Source: an uncultured bacterium
GTDB taxonomy: Bacteria; Bacillota; Clostridia; Oscillospirales; Oscillospiraceae
Assembly (NCBI GenBank): GCA_945873205.1
Contig: CAMCCC010000007.1
Span: 30,709 to 94,708, forward strand
Length of the DNA: 64,000 nt
Reading direction: 5' to 3'
The notes under the pieces: model-generated
The model's input: the letters and a program-made list of their open reading frames with translations, nothing else
Told to the model about the DNA's origin: nothing
Databases searched by the model: none
In this document: in pieces, positions 35,707 to 44,468 of the stretch
Layout: each line of letters begins with the position of its first letter
How positions within the stretch are numbered: the stretch's first letter is position 1
Made by a program: the position numbers and the translations under genes

Positions 35707-36903
35707 ATGAATTTTAAAATGTCTACTTTGGTAACCAAGCCTGATTTCCAGGGCGAGTTCACTGCCAGTATTCTGGCTGCTGCCGCTTCCCCTGACATCA
35801 TATCCTTTGCCGGCGGTCTGCCCAACCCCGTGTCCTTCCCCATCCCGGAGATGGAAGAAGCCACCAAGAAGATCCTGGCCGAAAAGGGCGCCATTGCCCT
35901 GCAGTACAGCTCTACCCCCGGTTACCCCGCGCTGCGGGAGTGGGTGGCCAAGCGCTACGAAACCATGGGCGTTTACGGTGTGACCGCCGACGACATCATC
36001 ATCACCAACGGCTCCCAGCAGGCCCTGGCCATGGTTGGCGCTGCCATGATCGATGCAGGCGACGAGATCATCGTAGAGGACCCCACCTATCTGGTGGCGC
36101 TGCAGTCCTTCCATATGTTTGACCCCACTGTGCTGCCTGTCACCATCAACAGCGACGGTATCGACTGCGATCTGCTGGAAAAGACCGTGAAGGAGCACCC
36201 CAATGCCAAGCTGATCTACATCATCCCCAACTTCCAGAACCCCACCGGCCTGACCTACTCCAAGGCCGTGCATGACCGGGTGGCTGAAATCCTCAAGGGC
36301 AGCAAGCTGCTGGTGCTGGAGGACAACCCCTACAGCGAGCTGCGCTTCGAGGGCGAGGCCAGCCCCAGCTTCGGCGCAGAGCTGGGCGAGCAGTGCTGCA
36401 TGCTGGGCACCTTCTCCAAGATCGTGGCCCCGGGTATGCGCATCGGCTGGATCTGCTGCCGCAACAAGGCGCTGCGGGAGAAGCTGCTGGGCTACAAGGC
36501 CACCGCTGACCTGCACACCAATATCTTCTGCCAGATGGTGCTGGCCCAGTACCTGGCCGACAACGACATCGACAAGCACATCGAAAAGACCAAGGAGCTT
36601 TACCACCAGAAGGCCCAGTTCATGATGGACTGCATGCGCAAGTACCTGCCCGCCGGCGTCACCTTTACCCCGACCCAGGGCGGTATGTTCCTGTGGGCCA
36701 CCCTCCCCGAAGGCATCACCGCACTGGAGCTTTACCGGGCCGGTCTGGAAAAGGGCGTTGCCATCTGCCCCGGCGACCCCTTCTATGAGTATCAGCGCAA
36801 TGTGCGCACCTTCCGCATCAATTACTCCAACAGCAGCGACGAGGTCATCGAAAAGGGTATGCGTATCCTGGGCCAGGTCTGCGAGAAACTGATCAACAAA
36901 TAA
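35707..36903 (+). CDS. PLP-dependent class I/II aminotransferase (2-aminoadipate/LysN-like)
   Basis: This 398-aa fold-type I aminotransferase has ITNGSQQALAMVG early, the NPTG motif as NFQNPTGL, and the PLP aspartate region VLEDNPYSELRF. The Schiff-base lysine lies in LGTFSKIVAPGMRIGW. The C-terminal TFRINYSN carries the carboxylate-binding arginine. It resembles multi-substrate 2-aminoadipate or aromatic aminotransferases. ATG 35707 follows AAAGGAG. Alone in its unit. Substrate undetermined. Confidence 0.92.
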   Translation: MNFKMSTLVTKPDFQGEFTASILAAAASPDIISFAGGLPNPVSFPIPEMEEATKKILAEKGAIALQYSSTPGYPALREWVAKRYETMGVYGVTADDIIITNGSQQALAMVGAAMIDAGDEIIVEDPTYLVALQSFHMFDPTVLPVTINSDGIDCDLLEKTVKEHPNAKLIYIIPNFQNPTGLTYSKAVHDRVAEILKGSKLLVLEDNPYSELRFEGEASPSFGAELGEQCCMLGTFSKIVAPGMRIGWICCRNKALREKLLGYKATADLHTNIFCQMVLAQYLADNDIDKHIEKTKELYHQKAQFMMDCMRKYLPAGVTFTPTQGGMFLWATLPEGITALELYRAGLEKGVAICPGDPFYEYQRNVRTFRINYSNSSDEVIEKGMRILGQVCEKLINK

Positions 36904-36909
36904 GCTCTG

Positions 36910-36950
36910 AAAAAAATTTCCGCCGGCAGCTTAAGCTGCCGGCGGTTTTG
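36910..36950. terminator. Bidirectional terminator after the aminotransferase
   Basis: An A-run, then the palindrome CCGCCGGCAGC/GCTGCCGGCGG with a 4-nt TTAA loop, then TTTT. It also covers the end of the PAP2 gene on the minus strand. Confidence 0.9.
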
Positions 36951-37652
36951 TTATGGCTTCGCTTTTTCCGGGCGAAGGGCGCCCACCGATTCCCGTTGGC
37001 GGGCAAAGCAGAGCTTATAGGCGATGAGACAGATGGGCAGGGCCGCCAGAATGTCCAGCGCGGAGTGCTGCTTCATGAACAGGGTGGAGACACAGATCAG
37101 CAGCGCGGTCAGGGTGAAGGCCAGCTTCCAGCCCCAATGCTCCAGCCCCCGGCAATGCCAGGCGGTGAACATCACCGCCAGCGAGCCGATCACATGGATG
37201 GAAGGGCAGACGTTGGTATTGGTATCGAACTGATAGAAGCCGGCAATGAAGGCTGTCAGAGCATTGTCCCGGGGAAAGGCCGCCGGGCGCAGGTTCTGGC
37301 AGGTGGGCCAGACCAGATACGCAAGGATGGCGGCGCTGTATGTAAGGATGATGAAGTGCATCATCCGCCGGAAGGCTTCCGGGTCGTAGAGGAGCGTGTA
37401 GATGTGCATGCCCACCAGGAACACAAACCAGAACAGGTAGGGGATCAGGAACCACTCGTTGAAGGGAATCCAGTCGTCCAGGGCGCAGTGCATCACATGG
37501 TAGCTTGCCACCGGGTAGAAGCGCTCCACATACAGAAACAGCAGGCCGTACACCGGCCAATAGAGCAGCAGCTTCAGGTGACGGTACGCTTCGTCGTTTA
37601 TCTTGCGCAGACGGAAAGCGCGGTAGTCAACAGCAGGAGGCAGGGTTTTCAT
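36951..37652 (-). CDS. PAP2-superfamily membrane phosphatase/transferase
   Basis: This 233-aa multi-helix membrane protein has the PAP2 signature spread over SIHVIGSLAVMFTAW (active-site His) and KQHSALDILAALPI. The extended N-terminus resembles inositol-phosphorylceramide-synthase-like or lipid phosphatase members. It overlaps the upstream glycosyltransferase gene by 26 nt, so it is in a lipid-related operon with that enzyme and a CrtO-like acyltransferase. A role in releasing phosphate from a lipid head group is inferred. Confidence 0.8.
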   Translation of the reverse strand: MKTLPPAVDYRAFRLRKINDEAYRHLKLLLYWPVYGLLFLYVERFYPVASYHVMHCALDDWIPFNEWFLIPYLFWFVFLVGMHIYTLLYDPEAFRRMMHFIILTYSAAILAYLVWPTCQNLRPAAFPRDNALTAFIAGFYQFDTNTNVCPSIHVIGSLAVMFTAWHCRGLEHWGWKLAFTLTALLICVSTLFMKQHSALDILAALPICLIAYKLCFARQRESVGALRPEKAKP

Positions 37653-38775
37653 TTTCTTTTTGTTCCACCAGCTTTTTCATTTGGGTATAGATGATTTCGG
37701 CGGCGTTCCGCTCCCCCATGGGTGCAAGGGACGCGCGCATTTTTTGTTGTTCTTCCGGGCTGTTCAAAAGCGCCAGGGCCATTTGGGTCAGGGCCTTCAC
37801 GCCGGCGCCGGTCTTTGCGCCGCCCAGGGCGGTGAAGTAGGAGAGATTATACCGCTCGCAGCCGGAGACGGCGTTGATGAGCACCATGGGCAGGGCCTTT
37901 ACCGCAGCCTCGGTGGTGCTGATGCCGCCGGGCTTGGTGAGGCAGACTTCGGCGCTGTCCATCAGGGCGGACATATCCTCCACATAGCCCAGGACCTGGA
38001 CGCGGCGGTCGGCCCGGTAGCGGCGGGTCAGGCGCCGAAACAGGCGGTGGTTGGTGCCGCAGACGATGGAGAGGGTGACTTCCGGGCCCATCCGGCGGGT
38101 GATCTGCCGGGCCAGCCGCTTCATGGGGCCGCAGCCCATACTGCCGCACATCATTACCAGGTGCTTGCCCTCCTCCGGGACACCCATGAGGCGTTTGGCT
38201 TCCGGCACGGGCCGGGCGGTATAGAACATCTGGCGCACCGGCAGGCCGCTGGGGACGATCTGCTCCGGGCGGATGCCGGGGCTTTCAAAGCCGGGAGCCA
38301 GGGCAGCGTCCGGGATGAAGTACAGGTCCAGGGCGGTGTCGTGGACGCCGGGGTGGCAGACGTAGTCGGTGGCCAGGTTGGCGCTGGCCACGCAGCCGGG
38401 GTGCTGCTTGAAGAGCTCGGTCATCATCAGGGCGGCAAAGGGGTGGGCGCAGATGACGGCATCGATGCTGTTGGCGCAGAGGTAGGAATAGAGCTTCCCG
38501 GCCCCCTGGGTGAGGAGCTTATACACCGGGGAATGAGCCCGGAACACAGCGGGGTGCCGCTCCGTCCAGCGGTAGCCCAGGCGGAACAGCCAGGGCAGGT
38601 GGCGGTAGACCGTGGAATGGCCCCAGGAGATAAAGGCGGAAAAGCCGCCGGAAATGAAGGCCAGGGCGTCCTCCACGGCGCAGGGCTGGCCCAGGTGGTC
38701 ATAATACTCCTTGATGGCGGCGGCGCAGGAATTGTGGCCCTGGCCGGTGTTGCAGCTGAGGATAAGGGTGTTCAT
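37627..38775 (-). CDS. UDP-sugar lipid glycosyltransferase, MGDG-synthase/UgtP-like
   Basis: This 382-aa GT-B enzyme resembles processive diacylglycerol glucosyltransferases and MGDG synthases. It begins LILSCNTGQGHNSCAAAIKEY (acceptor-binding loop) and has the sugar-nucleotide region CLTKPGGISTTEA (about 300). It overlaps the upstream CrtO-like gene by 4 nt (ATGA), so it is translationally coupled. It probably builds a membrane glycolipid. The acceptor could be diacylglycerol or an isoprenoid acid. Confidence 0.85.
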   Translation of the reverse strand: MNTLILSCNTGQGHNSCAAAIKEYYDHLGQPCAVEDALAFISGGFSAFISWGHSTVYRHLPWLFRLGYRWTERHPAVFRAHSPVYKLLTQGAGKLYSYLCANSIDAVICAHPFAALMMTELFKQHPGCVASANLATDYVCHPGVHDTALDLYFIPDAALAPGFESPGIRPEQIVPSGLPVRQMFYTARPVPEAKRLMGVPEEGKHLVMMCGSMGCGPMKRLARQITRRMGPEVTLSIVCGTNHRLFRRLTRRYRADRRVQVLGYVEDMSALMDSAEVCLTKPGGISTTEAAVKALPMVLINAVSGCERYNLSYFTALGGAKTGAGVKALTQMALALLNSPEEQQKMRASLAPMGERNAAEIIYTQMKKLVEQKENENPASCC

Positions 38776-39248
38776 GCGATGGCCTCTCTTTTGCCCCCGG
38801 TTCTTTGCTGCAGGGCACAGAGCCGCTGGAGCCGGGGCCGGTTATAGCGCTGGATCAGCACAAAGGGCAGGTTGCCCAGGAAATACAGAAGGGTCACAAT
38901 AACGCCGCCGGCGCCGGGCCAGAGATGCAGGCAATACAGCCCCGCCAGGGGCAGCAGCAGATGGATGAATTCCGCCACACAGGTTTCCTTGATCATCAGG
39001 GGCAGCTCCCGGAGGGTGTCGGCGTTCATTTTTTTGGCGGGCATGAGGTGTTTGCACAGGCGGCTCATATCCGGCAGCTTGTTCTGCCAGGACTTGATCT
39101 TCAGCTTTTCATAGAGCTTTCCCTGCCGCTCAAAGGCGAAGGGGCGGAAGGGGAAGCAGTCCTCGTGAAGCCAGGACTTGGGCAGGAGCCTGCCGATGAC
39201 AAAAGAGGCGACACCGATGGCCGCCAGGTACAGGATGCATTTGAGCAC
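38772..39248 (-). CDS. CrtO-like membrane acyltransferase family protein
   Basis: This 158-aa membrane protein has three to four helices and the conserved segment LPKSWLHEDCFPFRPFAFE...YEKLKIKSWQNKLPDMS, seen in the family of staphylococcal glycosyl-4,4'-diaponeurosporenoate acyltransferase (CrtO). No carotenoid genes are present here, so a carotenoid substrate is unlikely; acylation of a glycolipid made by the next gene is a reasonable inference. It is first in a three-gene operon. Confidence 0.75.
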   Translation of the reverse strand: MLKCILYLAAIGVASFVIGRLLPKSWLHEDCFPFRPFAFERQGKLYEKLKIKSWQNKLPDMSRLCKHLMPAKKMNADTLRELPLMIKETCVAEFIHLLLPLAGLYCLHLWPGAGGVIVTLLYFLGNLPFVLIQRYNRPRLQRLCALQQRTGGKREAIA

Positions 39249-39333
39249 GCGTAATCGACTCCTTTTTCTCTTTGCACACAGTCTACCCTCTTATTGTCAA
39301 CAAAGGCTCAAGCAATTATCAAGAATTGTTGAA

Positions 39334-39366
39334 AAAAAGCCAAAGCCCGGAATTGCTCCGGGCTTT
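39334..39366 (-). terminator. Terminator of the two-component operon
   Basis: AAAGCCCGG/CCGGGCTTT with a 7-nt loop, followed on the minus strand by GGCTTTTTTTC. Confidence 0.8.
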
Positions 39367-39381
39367 GACTTTGATGCAGCG

Positions 39382-40419
39382 TTACGGCGCCATATTCAGT
39401 TTGACGGTAAAGCGGCAGCCGCCTTCCGGCAGGTTTTCGGCGCTGACGCTGCCGCCGCACAGCTCCAGAATCTGCTTGACCAGGGCCAGGCCCAGGCCGT
39501 TGCCCTCCTGCTTATGAGAGCTGTCGCTCTGATAAAACTTTTCGAAAATATGGCCCAGGGAGGCCGCATCGATACCGGGGCCGCAGTCCTCCACCCGGAA
39601 AACCGCCTGCTCCCCTTCCCTTTTCAGGCTGACGCCCACCAGACCGCCGGGCGGGCTGAACTTAATGGCATTGCCGATGAGATTATCCCACACATGGAGC
39701 ATCAGGCTCTCGTTGCCGGTATAGCTCAGGTCCTCCAGCTCCACATCCAGGTCAATGTCCTTTTTCTCCCACTCCGGCTCCAGCTGGACGATGGACTGGC
39801 GGATCTGCTCATCCAGGCGGTAGAGGCTGCCCTGGGCGCTGATGGCCTGGTGATCCACCTTGCTCAGCAGCAGGATGTTGCTTACCAGCTTGGACAGGCG
39901 CTGGGTGTTATAGAGAATCTTTTCCACATAGCGGCGGCGATCCTGGGGGCTGCTGTCCTCCTCCGCCTGCAACAGGGTGGCGTAGCCCTCAATGGCGTTG
40001 ATGGGGGTTTTGAACTCGTGGGAGACATTGACCACAAAGTCGGTCTGGATGGTCTCGGTATTGCCCAGCTCCTGGGTCATCAGGTTGAAATTATGGTAGA
40101 TGTCCTCAATGTCACCGAAAAGATGCTCCTCATTCAGACGCACATCAAAGTCCCCCTTGGCCACCTGGCCCATGGCCTGGCTGAGCTGGAGAATGGGATT
40201 CAGAAGCCAGCGGCTGATAAAGGAGGTGAGGGCCGCCCCCAGAACAATGCTGATGACCAGAAACCAGGCCAGCGGCGGCAGCTTGATATAGGGAATATCA
40301 AAACGCACCACCAGCCAGCTCACCAGGCCGGAAACCGCCACAATAATGCCCAGCTCCACCAGCACCAGAAGGGTCATATACAGCCGCATGGAGAAGCGGC
40401 GGCGCCTATCCTTCTTCAC
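39382..40419 (-). CDS. Sensor histidine kinase
   Basis: This 345-aa kinase has two membrane helices (about 10-35 and 45-70) with a very short loop between, HAMP (about 70-120), an H-box NVSHEFKTPINAIEGYA with the phospho-histidine, and ATPase motifs (NLIGNAIKFSPPGG, FRVEDCGPGID, GNGLGLALVKQI). The lack of an outside sensor domain suggests intramembrane sensing. It overlaps the regulator gene by 4 nt. Confidence 0.93.
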   Translation of the reverse strand: MKKDRRRRFSMRLYMTLLVLVELGIIVAVSGLVSWLVVRFDIPYIKLPPLAWFLVISIVLGAALTSFISRWLLNPILQLSQAMGQVAKGDFDVRLNEEHLFGDIEDIYHNFNLMTQELGNTETIQTDFVVNVSHEFKTPINAIEGYATLLQAEEDSSPQDRRRYVEKILYNTQRLSKLVSNILLLSKVDHQAISAQGSLYRLDEQIRQSIVQLEPEWEKKDIDLDVELEDLSYTGNESLMLHVWDNLIGNAIKFSPPGGLVGVSLKREGEQAVFRVEDCGPGIDAASLGHIFEKFYQSDSSHKQEGNGLGLALVKQILELCGGSVSAENLPEGGCRFTVKLNMAP

Positions 40420-41087
40420 AGGCGCACCACCTTATAGCCCACGCCCCGGAGGGTGACGATCTTGAAATCCTTGCTGTCCCGGAACTTCTCCCGCAGGCGG
40501 CCGATATGCACATCCACGGTATGGGTGTCGCTCTCGGAGTCATAGCCCCAGATATCGTCCATCAGCTGCTGGCGGGTAAAAATCTTGCCGGGGAAGGAGG
40601 CCATTTTATACAGCAGCATGAACTCCTTCTGGGGCAGAACCATGCTGCCGTTTTCGGTGGTGACGGTGAGGGAGTCGCACTCCATGGTGGTGCCGCCGAT
40701 GACCTGGCGCCGCTCACTGATCATCTGGGCCCGGCGCAGCAGGGCGCTGACCCGTAGTACCATCTCGTTCACGTTCACGGGCTTGACCATATAGTCATCG
40801 GTGCCGGAGAGGAAGCCCATGCGCATATCGTCAAAGGCGTCCTTGGCGGTGATCATCAGCACAGGGGTGGTATCCCCCGCTTCCCGGAGGGAGCGCACCA
40901 GGGTATAGCCGTCCATCACAGGCATCATAATGTCCGAAATGATGAGATTGAAATACTCCTCATCCATGGCGTCCAGGGCCTCCTGCCCGTCGGACACGCC
41001 CCGGACAGAATAGCCGTTCTTTACCAGGACATGCTCAAACAGCTGCCGCAGCTCCCGGTCGTCCTCCGCAATCAGTATCTTTAACAT
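40416..41087 (-). CDS. OmpR/PhoB-type response regulator
   Basis: This 223-aa protein has a receiver domain with acidic residues at 9-10, phospho-acceptor Asp52 (IISDIMMP) and conserved Lys in MITAKDAF. The C-terminal winged helix ends DVHIGRLREKFRDSKDFKIVTLRGVGYKV. It is first in the operon with the kinase. Targets are unknown. Confidence 0.95.
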   Translation of the reverse strand: MLKILIAEDDRELRQLFEHVLVKNGYSVRGVSDGQEALDAMDEEYFNLIISDIMMPVMDGYTLVRSLREAGDTTPVLMITAKDAFDDMRMGFLSGTDDYMVKPVNVNEMVLRVSALLRRAQMISERRQVIGGTTMECDSLTVTTENGSMVLPQKEFMLLYKMASFPGKIFTRQQLMDDIWGYDSESDTHTVDVHIGRLREKFRDSKDFKIVTLRGVGYKVVRL

Positions 41088-41178
41088 TTCAGCCTCCTGT
41101 ATCCATCATATCGCCGGGTATCATACAACGCCAATTTCAATTCAACATCAAGTGACGGTAAATTTTCGTTGAAAAAGT

Positions 41179-42006
41179 TCAGGGCTGGTTGTCCTTTTTT
41201 TCCTTTTCCGGGCCGGGAACCTTGGGGATGAAGCGGGAGGCGAACTTGCCCTTGCCCTCCTGCTTCACATAGAAATAGCCGATGACGGAAAAAACCACCG
41301 CACCCACAAAGTTGACGAACAGGTCCTTCATGGTGTCAAACAGGCCAATGTCCAGATAGCCGCCCAGGCCCAGGGCCTGCTGGCTGCCGTCAGCATGGAC
41401 GATGATCACGTCGGCAATATCCTTCACCCGGATCACCTTGTTGCTCATGGTGGGGTCAAGGGCCACGGAGCCGATGGCGGAGAGGACGGTGTCCTTCTGC
41501 ATATCCAGGCCCAGAAAACGATCGGCGGCAAACTCAAAGAACTCCCACAGTACGCCCACGGTCATGGAAAAGCAGAAGGCCACGATGGCCAGGTACACCG
41601 GGGAGAGTTTCAGGGAGAAGCGCTCGTTCCGATTGATCATATCCACCAGGGCAAAGCCCACGGCAGCGCAGAGGAAGCCGTTGACGGTGTGGAGCATGGT
41701 GTCCCAATTGGGCACCCGGACGTAAAAGCTGGCCAGCTCCCCCAGGATTTCAGCGGCGAAGATAAACAGAAGAATGACCACCTCCAGGGTGCTGGGCAGG
41801 GTGATATACAGCCGTTTCTGGAGGATGCTGGGCAGGATCAGCAGCACCAGGGACAGAGCGCAGAGGAACACGCTTTCATAATTGCCACGCAGCACGGCAC
41901 GCACCATGATCAGGATAATCAGGCCGCGGAGCACCAGGTACACGGTGAGGGTGGTCTTATTGCTATAGGGCTGGGCCTTTTTCAGTTTCTCTTTGCGGTT
42001 CTTCAT
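41179..42006 (-). CDS. Multi-spanning membrane protein
   Basis: A 275-aa protein with about seven predicted helices. HTVNGFLCAAVGFALVDMIN and SMTVGVLWEFFEFAADRFLG resemble the DUF2238/YjdF-like membrane family. The C-terminus is basic and soluble. Function unknown. It is a single gene next to the two-component system, with no overlap. Confidence 0.7.
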   Translation of the reverse strand: MKNRKEKLKKAQPYSNKTTLTVYLVLRGLIILIMVRAVLRGNYESVFLCALSLVLLILPSILQKRLYITLPSTLEVVILLFIFAAEILGELASFYVRVPNWDTMLHTVNGFLCAAVGFALVDMINRNERFSLKLSPVYLAIVAFCFSMTVGVLWEFFEFAADRFLGLDMQKDTVLSAIGSVALDPTMSNKVIRVKDIADVIIVHADGSQQALGLGGYLDIGLFDTMKDLFVNFVGAVVFSVIGYFYVKQEGKGKFASRFIPKVPGPEKEKKDNQP

Positions 42007-42078
42007 TGCGTGAATTGCCTCCCCAGGACTTTTTTGTTCATTATATCACAGGTGGGCAGGTCTTTGCAATCGGATGGG

Positions 42079-42107
42079 AAAAAGGCCGGGCCATGAAGGC
42101 CCGGCCT
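42079..42107 (-). terminator. Terminator after the DegV gene
   Basis: AGGCCGGGCC/GGCCCGGCCT with a 5-nt loop, followed by TTTTTCCC on the minus strand. Confidence 0.85.
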
Positions 42108-42132
42108 GGTTTGCTCCCTATTGTTTCTTTGT

Positions 42133-43002
42133 TCAGTCTTTCTTCCGGGTAAAGGCCACGCCCACCACCTTGGGGCCGGCGTTGGCGGCCACAGCGGCGC
42201 CGATCTGGTAGACCGCGTCGGCCTCATAGCCCAGGGCTTCCCTCATGGCGGCACGAATCTCCTCCAGGCAGCTTTCATCGCAGCCATAGATCAGCTGGTA
42301 AGGGGTGCCCGGCTCCATATCCGCCCGGCTCAGCTGGGCGGTCTTTTCCACCAGGTTCTTCTCCCCCCGGCATTTGGCGGCGGTGGTGATCTCCCGGTCA
42401 AAAATCTTCATCACCGGCTTCAGGTTCAGCTTGGTGCCCAGGAAGGCGGCGGCAGTGGGGATGCGGCCGGACTTGGCGGCGTACTTCAGGTCGTAGATGC
42501 CGAAGTAAATCTGCCGCCGGGGCAGAATGTCCTCCAGGTAGGCGCAGATCTCCTACACGCCGGCGCCGGCTTCCAACATTTTAGCCGCCTCCACCACGGG
42601 TGCGCCGTAGCAGGCGTTATAGCCCATGCCGTCAAAGCTGTGGACCCGGAAGTCCGGGTATTCGGGATAATCCTCGTGGAAAAGCCGGATGGCCTGAACG
42701 GAGTTGTCATAGGTGGAGGAGCCCTTGGAATTGATCAGCACCAGGATCAGGTCCGTAACCCCGGCGCGGGCCTGCTGGAGATAAATATCCACAAACTGGA
42801 AGGGGGTGACCTGGGAGGTGGTGGGAACATCGTCATGCTCCGCCAGCAGGGCATAGAAGCCCTCATTGTCAAAGTCCACGCGGCTGGTGTAGCTCTTGCC
42901 GCCCAGGGTGACGGGGAAAGGGATGACGGCGATGTTATGCTGCTTCTCATCGGCAGCGGAAATGTCGCTGGCGGAATCGGTCATGATCTGAATCTTGCGC
43001 AT
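42133..43002 (-). pseudogene. DegV family fatty-acid-binding protein split by in-frame amber codon
   Basis: Read through, this is a full-length 289-aa DegV/FakB-like protein that binds a fatty acid for FakA phosphorylation. The N-terminal part (MRKIQIMTDSASDIS, TSQVTPFQF) ends at TAG 42553-42555 after residue 149. The same frame continues EICAYLEDILPRRQIYFGIYDLKYAAKSGRIP to a normal C-terminus. There is no frameshift; one base change (for example CAG to TAG) explains it. It is either a recent nonsense mutation or a sequence error. As written it gives only a truncated product. Confidence 0.85.
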
Positions 43003-43133
43003 CGTTGTGCCTTCCTTCGGGTTATTTCAAAAATTAAAATCATTTTCCGGCTCAGAATAACACAAAAAGGGGGCAGTCTCAATGGTTTTAACAAATATTT
43101 AAAAATTTTCAATCATTTTTCCCGCAGCATTGG

Positions 43134-43163
43134 AAAAGCGGCCCGGTGCTGCCAGGCCGCTTT
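43134..43163 (-). terminator. Terminator after the DUF4317 gene
   Basis: AAAGCGGCC/GGCCGCTTT with a 12-nt loop, TTTT on the minus strand. The rest of the gap to the DegV start is AT-rich and empty. Confidence 0.75.
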
Positions 43164-43184
43164 GTGGATTCTGCTGAACTGTTT

Positions 43185-44306
43185 TTATTCAATTTCCACA
43201 GGAACGCCGTTGATCTCCACGCCGGCGTCGGCGGAGATGATGATGTATTTCCTGCCGTTTTCCTTTTTGGTCTTGATGAGATAGCTGTACTGGGGGTCCA
43301 GGCTGATTTTGATCTGCTCGGTCTTTACGGTCATCTTCCGGGGGTTGCAGATATTGGCAGGGAGAATGGCGGCATCTTTGCCCAGGCGCTCCTCACAGGA
43401 ATGGATAAAGGCCTCCGCCTGCTCCGGGGCGGTGCCGCTGTCCTCCAGCAGCTCGCCCATTTCTTCGGCAGTGAAGGAGAGCACCTCCGGGGAGCCGCTT
43501 TCCTTATGGGCAGCCATTTTATCGCAGAGCTGCTGGTTCAGGTTCTGCATCACTTCAAAGCTGCATCTGGCGTCCATGGCGTCGGAGAGCAGCTGGTCAA
43601 AGCAGTCCTTCTGCTCCGGTGCGGTCATGGGCGCGGGGCGGTTGAACACGGCGTTGACAAAGGCGGCGTGGTTCTCCTGGGCGTTGCGGCTGTAGAGCAG
43701 GGCGCCGTAGATATTGGTGCAGCGGTCATCAAAGGCGGGGTACAAAAAGCCCAGCACCGGGGGCTTCAGCATCTGGCTGATGACGGCGTTATGGAAGCGC
43801 TTGTCGTCATGGCGGTAGCCCAGCTCCGCCTTGCCGGTGACCACCGGGCAGACGCAGCAGAGAAAGTAACGGAACACGTCGGTGCTGTCCTCGTCCTCCT
43901 TGTTGGCCTTTACGTCGTAGGCGTCGTAGGCCATGAGGATCAGGAAATTTTTCTCCTCAAAGCTGAGATTTTCCGTCAAAAGGGCGCAGAGGCGCTGGCG
44001 AAGGGTCTCGTCCTCCAGCCGGGTCTGGCGCAGCTGGCTCAGCAGGCGGTGCTCCTCACTATCCCGCACCTGCTCGGTAGTAAAGGACACATCCATCAGG
44101 TTCTTGCCCATGCCGCCGGAGAGGCATTTGTTCAGCAGGGCAAAATACGCCTTCTGCTCCTGCTCGTCCAGCATACTCACCGGCTCGTCAAAGTGGGAGA
44201 TCACCTCCCGGGTGGCGCTGTTGACGTAGCAGCCGTAGAGGTGGGTGATATTGTTCTTCCCGGGCTGAAGCCTGCGCTTCAGCTCCCGGACTTCCTTGTT
44301 GTTCAT
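43185..44306 (-). CDS. DUF4317 family protein
   Basis: A 373-aa soluble protein. Its N-terminus NKKEV-type (MNNKEVRELKRRLQPGKNNITHLYGCYVN) and the segment FLILMAYDAYDV with FRYFLCCVCPV are typical of DUF4317, a family common in Clostridia. Function unknown. It is monocistronic, facing away from fbp. Confidence 0.85.
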   Translation of the reverse strand: MNNKEVRELKRRLQPGKNNITHLYGCYVNSATREVISHFDEPVSMLDEQEQKAYFALLNKCLSGGMGKNLMDVSFTTEQVRDSEEHRLLSQLRQTRLEDETLRQRLCALLTENLSFEEKNFLILMAYDAYDVKANKEDEDSTDVFRYFLCCVCPVVTGKAELGYRHDDKRFHNAVISQMLKPPVLGFLYPAFDDRCTNIYGALLYSRNAQENHAAFVNAVFNRPAPMTAPEQKDCFDQLLSDAMDARCSFEVMQNLNQQLCDKMAAHKESGSPEVLSFTAEEMGELLEDSGTAPEQAEAFIHSCEERLGKDAAILPANICNPRKMTVKTEQIKISLDPQYSYLIKTKKENGRKYIIISADAGVEINGVPVEIE

Positions 44307-44389
44307 GATACGGTTCTCCTGTTCGCGTTTGCTTGCCGGTTTATTGTAATCGGTTTTTTGAATTTGTCAATTCCCTTACAGGATTTCGG

Positions 44390-44418
44390 TTGCACTTTCC
44401 GGCGGATTTGATTATACT
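44390..44418 (+). promoter_or_regulatory. Sigma-A promoter of fbp
   Basis: TTGCAC at 44390-44395, a 17-bp spacer, and TATACT at 44413-44418, about 50 bases before the start codon. Confidence 0.8.
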
Positions 44419-44468
44419 GGAAACAGGAACCAATTCGGTGAAAAAAGTTTGAAAACGGAGGGAAGGAC

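Noticed and set aside
42553..42555. TAG in the DegV gene as a recoded (pyrrolysine) codon
   Set aside because: Nothing in the window supports amber recoding. DegV proteins have no known pyrrolysine, and a nonsense change or base error is simpler.
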